Source: Scenedesmus sp. ARA3 (taxonomy: Eukaryota; Chlorophyta; Chlorophyceae; Sphaeropleales; Scenedesmaceae). From it: a DNA stretch of 39,674 nucleotides. The notes beneath the pieces are model-generated. The model did no database searches, was not told where the DNA came from, and saw only the letters and a list, made by a program, of their open reading frames with translations. Made by a program: the position numbers and the translations under genes. The stretch lies in assembly GCA_004335835.1 (NCBI GenBank), contig RWJK01000942.1, forward strand, positions 53,616 to 93,289. The letters run 5' to 3'. Every line of letters begins with the position of its first letter. Within the stretch, counting starts at the first letter, position 1. Below, piece after piece: positions 32,222 to 39,674 of this stretch.

Positions 32222-35200
32222 TGTCACTGACAGTCAGCATACTAGCTGGCGGGTGACCTAATGGCTGAGTGGCTGGACACAACAGCCATGCACACGGCAT
32301 ATTGGTCAGCAGCAGCCAATGCAGCACGAGGACTGTGCGCAGTCGTAAGAGCTGCCACCCCGCAGCATGCCAGGCAGGCACGCCACTCGCGAGCACTGGC
32401 TCCGAGGAAGCCGTGCGTGGCCTCACCAGGGGTGCACTACTAGCACCAGCTGGCTCCAGGACAAGCATAATTGCAGCTGCAACATGGCCAGCTTGGATAG
32501 TGAAGCCTAATAGGCTAGTTCTAGTAGACCTCTGCGGGTGCCTCACCAGGGGTACACGTTGCTGTTGGAGCCGGGCACGGTGTAGTTCTGGTACACGTAG
32601 TAGGTGGCGGCAAAGGTGCCGATGGCATTGGCCACATCGTTGGCGCCGTGCGCGAAGGACATGGCGCATGCGGTGATGACCTGCAGCACAGCAGATGCAG
32701 CCAGCAGCGGCAGCCTCGTCAGAAGCAGCGATCTGTGTCGTCACGGTACTCTGCAAGCGCTGGCTGCATCTCTTCCATGCGATGCGGGCGGCGTGCAAGC
32801 AGCGTCTGCAGTGCAAGCTGCTGTGCACCTAGGCAGTAGAATCCATGGCGCAGCCACCGCCCAGCAGGCCACTGTGCCGTTCAGAGGCATTTGCAGCCTG
32901 CCCCACAACAGGATGTACCACCAGCCTGCTTGTATGCACCTGATTGCGATCTCTTTCAGTGTCAACAGCAGTCATTCACCCGCCAGCATACCTGCAGGAT
33001 CTTGAACACCTCCTCTGTGCGGGGGTCAAAGCGCTCCGCATCGGCGTGCATGGCCATGATGGACTCGTCCTGCTGCACGTCGGCATGGATGTCGTGCGTC
33101 ATGCCAGACAGCGCAATGTTCCTGCAAGCAGGCCACGCCAGAGCGGGGCGAGGCACGCCGCAGCAGCAGCACGATGTGAGTGAGATCGACAAGCTCGGCT
33201 GTTGCTTCTGGAGCAGCAACGTCAACATCAGGCATCAGCAGCAGGCACTGACTAGCACCCACCAGCAGCCTCTCCCCTCACCTGAAGCGGTTGAAGTATG
33301 CCTTGACCGACTTGTCGTTGGGGTCCACCTCCACTGGCGCCAGCTTCCTCTCAATGGCCTTCTGGAAGGCGTCCTCCTCCACATCAACAGCAGCAGCAGC
33401 AGCGCCCTGGGCGTCCTTGGAGGGCAGGCTGTTCTGTGCCGCATCGTAGTTGCGCAGCATGCGCTTCATGAGCGGCCACAGCGCGGCAGAGCCCAGCACG
33501 GCGCAGCCGCTGGCGGCAGCGGCGGCGATCCAGGCGGCTTGGTTGATGTCGATGGTTGCAATGCCGCGCACGCCCTTGGTCTGCGAGGGGGAGGAGCACA
33601 GGCAGCAGCACAAGGTGTGAGGGCGGGAGGCGAGCTGCAGCTCAGGCGCTGCTCAGTGGCTTGTGGCCGGCTGAGCGAGGCAGCAAGTGATGCAGATTGC
33701 GAAGGTTTAGAACACGCCACGACATGCTCTGTTAGACTGTGCACAGAGACAGCATACGCGCACACAGCCTCCATCGGCACCAGGCAGTGCATGCTGGCAC
33801 CAGCTGTGGGGCAGTGCTGCACAGAATCATATTTACATTTGATATAACAATAATTTGAATCAAGAAATAAAAAGGCTAACATGATAATAGAGGGCTCACC
33901 AAGATGAAGAAGAGGTTGACCCAGATGGTGATCAGGATGAGCACCGGCAGCACGTAGAAGGCCATGCTGGTGGAGTTGGGCCGGCGCAGCACCACAGTGC
34001 GCACGGCAACAAAGATGATCAGCGCGATCAGCGCAGCAGCCAGGGGCGACAGGAACCAGGAGATGACGATCTGCGGCAGCAGCAGCAGCAGCAGCAGCAG
34101 CAGCGGCGGCGGCGACCGGTGGCGGCAGGTCAGCAATGTACTGAGGCAGAAGCTGTGTACAGGGCAAGCTTGCACACGCGGCCCAGCAGGCAGGCAGGCG
34201 AACACATCAGGCTTACACTCTAGGCACACTCGGCCCAGCAGGTAGCCATGCAGGCTGGCCGCCACGGCGCGCTCACTGGCACGATGCCATTGACGTAAGC
34301 GCAGCAGGCAAGCAGACAGGCATTTCAAGCAGGGCAGGCAGCTGGGGCTGCGGGGCTGCACTCACCGGCACGATGCCGTTGATGTATGGGAAGTCTGCCT
34401 TGGGCTCGTACCACACCACGGCGCTGCCGCCACCAAAGGCCAGCGCAAAGCCGATGATGCCTCCAACAATCGAGTGCGTGGTGGACACAGGCAGCTCCAG
34501 GTAGGTGGCCAGCAGCAGCCACACCATGGCGCCGGTCTCAGCCGTCAACATGCCTGAGGGATGTGAGGGGGCAGAGTGGGGTGGGATGCAGGGCAGACAG
34601 GCGCGCATCGTCAGCGACATGGGTGGTGGAAGGCTAGCACCGGCTGAGGAGGCATTGCCATGCATGGGGCCGGCCAGGTTGGGGCAGGCGGAGGATTGTG
34701 AATAGGAGCTGCCATGAGCTGCGCAAGGGCTAACTTGTGACAAGGAGTTGTGCAGCTTTCAAGCATATAATGGTGGTGGGTGCTGGCTGCTCAAGCCATG
34801 GACGCAGTGCAAGCCCAGGCAGTCACATCGCCCCGAGAAGAGATTCACGGAGCTCCACACGCCTCACCGAAAGCGAAGAGAGCCGGGAACTTGGCAAAGG
34901 TGGATGTCTTGGCGATGCCGCCAGCAATGGTTTTTGTGACCTGGCCACCCAGCAGCATGGCTCCAAGGAACTCGAAGATAGAAGCAATGACCTGCGAAGC
35001 AGTAGCAACGGCGACTGGATAGTCAGCAACACACAAACTAAAGCCTCCAGCTGACAACTGTAAGCAGCCAATCCACTTGTGTTGTGTCAAGAAGCTGATT
35101 GCCGTGACGGCGGAACACATGACACTGTCACAGTGTGCTGTGTGGTGTTGCAACTCATGCAGCAGCCGGGGGCTGTACCCCACTGGGGGTGGCTGCCTGG

Positions 35201-36044
35201 CCTCAGTCTGGGCAGCCACTCACCACAGCGCTCCACAGCTTGAGCGTCTTGCTGCCCACGCTGGTGCCAAAGGAGTTGGCCACATCATTGGCTGCGGCAG
35301 CAGCGGCAGCAGCAGCAGGCACAGCAGCAACGGAGGACAAGCATAGCAGCAGCGCCCAGGTTGATGCGTTGTGCGTGTGTGTGGGTGAGTGCAGGCTAGC
35401 ACAATGAATGCTGCATTGTCAGCCATTTTGATGCACTTACAACTTCACGCCTGTGCATTCCATGAGCTTGAGTGCATGCAGGAGATGTTCAACAGGCAGC
35501 CTCGGACATGTGCAGCTGTACAGCTGTCATGCGCAGGAACTGCTGTGTTGCACCGTGGGGGCCATCAAAACAGGCACGAGAGCAGGAAGGCTCACCTCCA
35601 ATGCCGTAGGCATCCAGCCAGGCCACAATGCCGTGGATGACCACAATCCAGGTGAGCTCCTGCAGCAGACAGCAGGCAACACACGAAAATACATGAGGGC
35701 AGAGTCCGCGCAGCAGCTCATGAGCTACGTCTCTGCTACATTAACAAAAACACAGTATTATTCAGGCATATCCGTCGTCGAGGCACTGGTGTGCCGCTGC
35801 AGCAGCAGGTTCTGCCTGCCAGCAGTGCCCGCCACAAGCTTGTCGATCTGCCCGAGGCAGCCGCCAAAAGGCCATAACGTAATTTTGTGAAACAAAAAAC
35901 AATTTCAGATACTCAAAAGCTGGGTATCAGTGCACAAGAAAAGATCGTAGCTGGATCGTCCGTCGCAGACAGGTGCGACTCATGCCTGCGCAGCCGTCCT
36001 GCTGCATGCCGTGCAAGCATTCTGACACTCACCGCCCATGCCAT
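30618..36044 (-). CDS. PiT-family (PHO4) phosphate transporter, 599 aa, 13 exons
   Basis: Exons (-): 36044-36033, 35659-35596, 35291-35224, 34991-34868, 34553-34366, 34070-33900, 33580-33282, 33121-32992, 32680-32547, 32186-32137, 31889-31779, 31365-31251, 30951-30618; phases all agree. Both inverted PHO4 repeats are present: [16 protein letters not shown] with [12 protein letters not shown] in the N-half, and [11 protein letters not shown] with [12 protein letters not shown] in the C-half, separated by a hydrophilic loop with DFQ-like acidic/basic segments. Many hydrophobic helices ([48 protein letters not shown]). The family moves phosphate with Na+ or H+; green algal PTB proteins are the closest group I know. 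The first coding exon is only MAWA. After the last helix is an unusual ~90-residue tail with several N-x-S/T sites (NSS, NTS, NVS, NAT, NNT). Confidence 0.9.
31080..31139 (-). other. Possible cassette ('poison') exon in PiT intron 12
   Basis: On the - strand, AACCACAG precedes a 60-base open stretch ([20 protein letters not shown]) followed by GTGAGG. Skipping it joins exon 12 (ending TG) to exon 13 as Trp-Val-Phe and keeps the last helix. Including it gives TGG AGA CCG TGA, a stop four codons in. It may be regulatory or only a chance match. Confidence 0.3.
31688..31805 (-). repeat. Exon-end plus donor duplicated in PiT intron 11
   Basis: + strand 31774-31804 (end of exon 11 and its donor) matches 31688-31718 at about 28 of 31 positions (CTCACCGA.GGCTGAGC.GAC). 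The offset is 86 bp and the copy keeps the GTGAG donor. Confidence 0.85.
31898..31948 (-). repeat. Long CTG microsatellite before the PiT exon 11 acceptor
   Basis: About 17 CAG units on +, read as CTG on the transcribed strand, immediately followed by TCCTGCAG and the exon starting at 31889. Confidence 0.9.
32191..32221 (-). repeat. GGCA tetranucleotide run before the PiT exon 10 acceptor
   Basis: Seven GGCA units on +, i.e. TGCC on the transcribed strand, followed by TACAG at the acceptor of the exon starting at 32186. It serves as a pyrimidine-rich tract. Confidence 0.85.
32420..32558 (-). repeat. Exon-end plus donor duplicated in PiT intron 9
   Basis: GCCTCACCAGGGGT.CAC at the end of exon 9 (32540-32557) recurs at 32420-32437 with 17 of 18 bases equal. 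On the - strand both read G.ACCCCTG/GTGAGGC. The offset is 120 bp. Confidence 0.75.
34077..34103 (-). repeat. CTG run before the PiT exon 6 acceptor
   Basis: Nine CAG units on + (CTG on the transcribed strand) followed by CCGCAG, the acceptor for the exon starting at 34070. Confidence 0.85.
34272..34391 (-). repeat. Exon-end plus donor duplicated in PiT intron 5
   Basis: CTCACCGGCACGATGCCGTT at 34361 (end of exon 5) recurs as CTCACTGGCACGATGCCATT at 34272. About 25 of 30 bases match over the block, with the donor GT conserved. The offset is 89 bp. Confidence 0.8.
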
Positions 36045-38040
36045 TTTGCCAATGAACGCTTGAAATACGTGTCAAGGAAGTTTTGGGCTCCAAAAGGCTG
36101 AGGGTCGTAACCTTGGGAGAAGGAGGCGTGTGGTGGGCGTTTAGGTGCGTCTCGCTTCTCCTGCTGAGCAGTGAAGCAGGCCCAGAAACGGTAGCAGTGA
36201 AGGAGTGAAGCCGGGAGGATGGTGTGCTCTGTACGTGCCGGTGGCTTTGTACAGTCGAGTGGCTGGTGTGGAAAGATTCCTTATTCGGTGTCATTATGCC
36301 TTTCTGCTCCGAGGCAACGCAGGTGTGCTAAGCAAAATACGTGTTGAAAGGTCGATATTTACTCCTTGAAGCAATGTATGTGCACCCAGGCACCTGCTGC
36401 CCCCACGGCAACCAGGCAGGCAGGACGCCTGCTGGAACTTCACCTGGAGCCAGCTGGCAACCTTGGCTGGCTGCGCATGCATGCGTGACGCGAGCCAAGA
36501 TAGATGGCAGCCACGCCCATCTATCTAGCCATGGTATGCAACAACACAGCTTGCCAATGAAATATGCTGACCAGACTCGCAACACCTTGCTGGCACACCA
36601 AAACAGCTGCAGCTACCTCACGCACACGCGTGGCTGTCGCAGCATGCGCAGGCTGCAGAGCAGCGCAGGCCGCAGCGCACATGGCTGCAGCTCATGCTGA
36701 ATGGCTGGAACTCCAGCACTTTCCAAGTGCTGCCTGCCAACACCCCAGCCTGAGTTGGTCAGTCACCGCTCGTCTATACCAGCTCCCTCCCTGTTACTCC
36801 ACTTCACAGCAACATGTCACTGCGTCAACTGCCTATACTATGGGGCCTTTGCTGTTGTCCAAAGAAAAACAGCGGTACTTTTCATAAGTAGCACACGCAC
36901 AGCCATTCACACATGTTGACAAGCTCTGAGTGAAGGCACGAGGGCTGCCCACACACATCCGATGTGGAGTCCACACGATCATAGCGTCAAGGGCCTGAGC
37001 TAATGCTTCTTTAATGAAGTTGCGGCACACTCAAGTTGCGGCACACTCTACATTGACTTGCAGGTGTGCTGCACACGCCTGATTTCCTTGCTGAATCAGA
37101 AAGTGGAGCCTTGCTTTAGAAGGCCATCAAAAAGCCAGCGAAAATCCTCAGCTGTTGCCACCTAGGCGCACTGGCCAGACTTGGCAGAGCCGCTCCCTGT
37201 ACTGGTTGATTATCGACGCACGTGCTTGTCTCAACACCTCCGCCTTGGAGGTGCGTCATCGCAGGCGCAACAAACCTGGCAAGCCACCACAGGCATCACG
37301 CAACCCATGTTCACAAGCGAGACTGCTACAGCACCACCGCTGCTGAGCAGCTCCCTTAAATAAACAACCAGTCTCACATACATACATAAGATCACGAAGA
37401 AAACACACCACACCTCCACTGCCAGTTGCACCCTGAGTAGGGCAGGAGGCTGTGCGTGTGTGGAGGGCACAGCCCGTTCTCAACAGTCACCACTGTGCAG
37501 CATACAGTTCGTGTCCAACAGTGGCGTTGCTGTTTCAGGTGATCACCGCTGCTGTACCAAACAACTCTCATGTCAACAGTCCGGCCGCTGCATGTGCTGC
37601 GCCACGCTACCTGCAACACCTATGACCTGGCTCCCCAAGTGCATGTGCTGCGCCACGCTACCTGCAACACCTATGACCTGGCTCCCCAAGTGCTCCAGCT
37701 GGCCAGTGGTACTCGTCCGAGGTGTGCAGCCTCCGCCAGAACAAAAGATCAAACAAAAGATTCCATTAATCGACAGTGCCAGCCGCCTAACTACGTTGGC
37801 AGCGTGGGCGAGGCACAGCGAGCGCATCAAGACAAACATGAGCTTCACACCAGCGCCCAGCGCCTGCCCGCACACACTCTCCGCTACACAATGCCTCAGC
37901 GCACCACCCACCACCACGGCTGGCCAGCCCCACCATTGTGCGCTCACAGCACAGCCAGGCCCGTCACACACACAGCAACAAATTCTGCGAACGTGCAAAC
38001 CTTACCACCGCCTCCGCGGCATCAGCCTCAGCTCACCACT
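36045..38040 (-). other. Intergenic region, MscS-like 3' UTR and PiT promoter
   Basis: Tandem - strand genes border this 2-kb stretch. No frame with exon-like bias was found. A 51-bp perfect tandem duplication is at 37591-37692 and a 16-bp tandem repeat (AGTTGCGGCACACTC) at about 37018-37049. I found no TGTAA in the - sense downstream of the 38041 stop. Confidence 0.5.
37591..37692. repeat. 51-bp perfect tandem duplication
   Basis: 37591-37641 and 37642-37692 are identical (unit begins CATGTGCTGCGCCACGCTAC). It lies 350-450 bp past the MscS-like stop, probably in its 3' UTR or flank. Confidence 0.95.
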
Positions 38041-39674
38041 TTACAGCACAGCCAGGCCCGTCACGCCCACCACAGCCGCCGCCCCAGTCACCGCAGCGCT
38101 ATTTGGCCCCAGCACGCCAGGCGCCATGCCTGCCCCCAGCCCCGCCCCCAGCCCCGCCGTCCTACCGCTGGCCAGCATCTCAGCTGCTGCTGCATTGCTG
38201 CTGCTGTTGGTGCCGCTGCCGCCCTGGCCCTGGCCCTCGTTGTTGCGCACCAGCGTGTACTCCAGGTGCTCCAGTGCTCCCAGGCAGTCGCTGACAGCCT
38301 GCAGCAGCGCCGTCTTGACCTGGCTGGTGCGCTTGAACTCCTCGGCTGGGAGGGGCAGCGGCAGTGGCAAGCAAGAGGGGCGGAAAGGGCGGGTGCAGCA
38401 GGCAGCAGGAGGCAGGCAGTGGATGTCAGAGGGGCAGCTGGAGCAGGCCTCACGCCGGCTGACTGCCTCAGGCCATTGGGTTGAGGCAGGCGGTTCTTGC
38501 GTACATGCTCTCTGTCAATTCACTTCAGCACTCGATTTCTTCAATGCACAGTTGGTTGAAAATGTGTAGTGCTGGTAAGTGAAAGCAGTTGCAACGCCAG
38601 CAGCAGTGTGTGTGGTCACTCACGTCCGAAGTTGTAGGTCCACACCACGCTCAGCTGCACCTTGAAGGGGTCCAGCAGCGTGACAAAGTTCACACTGCGC
38701 GCGGCAGCAGGCAGGCGGGCAGACAGGCAGACAACAGGCAGCAGCAGTCAGTAAAACATAAATGTTTAGAGGAGTGATGTTTGAAGCCAACCCTGGAACA
38801 TGCACGCTGCAAAACCACAAGGTACAGGTGGAGCACTGCAGGGCGCACCGCCTGTGCCAGAACGAAGATTTCGTACTCAGACATCCGCAGCTGTCGCGTC
38901 TCCCCTTTCCGTCGCCCCCAGCTCACCTGGGGCACCTGTTGACGTAGCTGCCCCATGGCCATCCGCAGCAATGCAACCCCCCACCTTCTACACCCTTGTG
39001 CCTTTCCCTCACCTGGGGCAGCTGTTGAAGTCGCTCTCATTCTCCGCGTAGTGGGCCCTCACTGCCTCCAGCAGCGCCTCCCTCGCGCTGGCAGCAGCCC
39101 GCCCCACGTCCAGCAGGAACAGCGCCTTCTCACTGCGCGCCGTGGAGCGCGTGAGGTTGATCACGGGCAGCGTGATGAGGCGCGTGGTGGGGTAGTATAC
39201 GCGCTCGCCTGTGGACTTGACCAGCACCTGNGGGGGGGGGGTGCAGGCACGGTTATGGACAGGCAGAAAGTGTTGTACACATGCACAGCTGCTGCCGCTG
39301 CACAGCAGGTGGACGGGCGCGTTTGCGACATGAAGCCGCACCCTCAGCATTGTCCTCGCAGCAGCTCTAACAGTTTTGTCGGCAGCTCACACAAGTCACC
39401 AGCACAGGCACATCATATTGCTGTCAGTGCACACCAGTCGCCCTGCAGCATCCCCGCTCACTCATTATGAACTGCAGATCGATCTTCTTGACCCTGCATG
39501 TGGATGTTATCACCGGCAGTCACTCACTATGAACTGCAGGTCGATCTTCTTGACCCTGCATGTGGATGTTATCACCGGCAGTCACTCACTATGAACTGCA
39601 GGTCGATCTTCTGGACCCTGCATGTGGATGTTATCACCGGCAGTCACTCACTATGAACTGCAGGTCGATCTTCT
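38041..39674 (-). CDS. C-terminal part of a probable MscS-like mechanosensitive channel (5' part outside window)
   Basis: Exons (-): a 28-base exon end (VKKIDLQFI) in the 62-bp array at the right edge, then 39227-39013, 38694-38624 and 38345-38041 (TAA); phases agree. The reading VKKIDLQFI-VLVKSTGERVYYPTT-RLITLPVINLTRS matches the beta domain of MscS/MSL proteins, where a cytosolic strand pattern ends in YPN..L....I.N..RS. It is followed by ALFLLDVG..ASAREALLEAVRAHY, as in the alpha-beta C-terminal domain, and SVNFVTLLDPFKVQLSVVWTYNFG. These channels open under membrane tension to release ions. The last exon ends in a Gly/Ala-rich tail. The transmembrane part is not in the window, so family membership is probable rather than certain. 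There is one ambiguous base at 39231. Confidence 0.65.
38922..39036 (-). repeat. Exon-end plus donor duplicated in an MscS-like intron
   Basis: CTCACCTGGGGCA..TGTTGA at 39008 (end of the exon 39227-39013 and its donor) recurs at 38922 with about 25 of 28 bases equal. Flanking intron sequence (ATCCGCAGC at 38961 and 38883) is also shared, so a larger unit of about 80-86 bp was duplicated. Confidence 0.8.
39231..39240. other. Ambiguous base next to a poly-G tract
   Basis: An N at 39231 followed by nine or more G sits at the acceptor of the MscS-like exon (- strand CCCCC-N-CAG). The length of this homopolymer is uncertain in the assembly. Confidence 0.9.
39455..39674 (-). repeat. 62-bp tandem array of exon end plus intron start
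   Basis: Period 62 bp: the phrase AACTGCA begins at 39470, 39532 and 39594, and the next copy starts at 39656 and runs off the window. On the - strand each unit is 28 bases of exon (GGTCAAGAAGATCGACCTGC then AGTTCATA) plus 34 bases beginning GTGAGTGACTGCC and ending ACATGCAG. The copy nearest the next exon has ATA/ATGAGT, with its donor GT changed to AT. Confidence 0.9.

Noticed and set aside
39455..39674. CRISPR-like array from the regular 62-bp spacing
   Set aside because: Whole units including the 'spacers' are identical, and the unit matches an exon/intron border of the channel gene in a eukaryotic genome.

Overview
The window looks like nuclear DNA of a chlorophyte green alga, probably Chlorophyceae. 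The reasons are GC-rich coding with strong G/C at third codon positions, 5-15 short exons per gene, and donors mostly of the GTGNG type. CAG/CTG triplet runs occur throughout, and a TGTAA poly(A) signal lies 42 bp after one stop codon. The gene content fits: a plant-type SnRK1 beta-gamma subunit (found only in the green lineage), a plastid lycopene-cyclase-like flavoprotein and a plant-type NEDD1. No bacterial, viral or transposon gene was recognised. All gene models were spliced by hand from reading frame, third-position bias, GT/AG boundaries and family knowledge; no transcript was available.

Layout, left to right: the last exon of an unidentified + strand gene (886-942); a small - strand gene resembling a plant mitochondrial complex I membrane-arm subunit (2175-3807); head to head with it, SnRK1 beta-gamma / SNF4-like (4354-9210, +); a lycopene-cyclase-like flavoprotein with a roughly 690-residue C-terminal extension (11079-18935, +); protein N-terminal methyltransferase NTMT1 (20389-22944, +); NEDD1 (23636-28527, +); a PiT-family phosphate transporter (30618-36044, -); and the 3' part of a probable MscS-like channel (38041 to the right edge, -). 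These are independent eukaryotic genes, not an operon. The only regulatory pairing visible is the divergent complex I/SnRK1 promoter of about 550 bp.

The most unusual coding feature is the C-terminal half of the cyclase-like protein. It carries five well-preserved 48-49-residue modules and one decayed one, joined by Ser/Ala/Gln-rich linkers at about 80-residue spacing in exon 15. I do not recognise the module.

The most unusual DNA-level feature is a set of duplicated exon borders. In several genes on both strands the end of an exon plus its splice donor is repeated 62-140 bp into the next intron. At the right edge this forms a 62-bp tandem array of 28 bp of exon plus 34 bp of intron. A second recurrent feature is CTG triplet runs placed directly before splice acceptors in nearly every gene.
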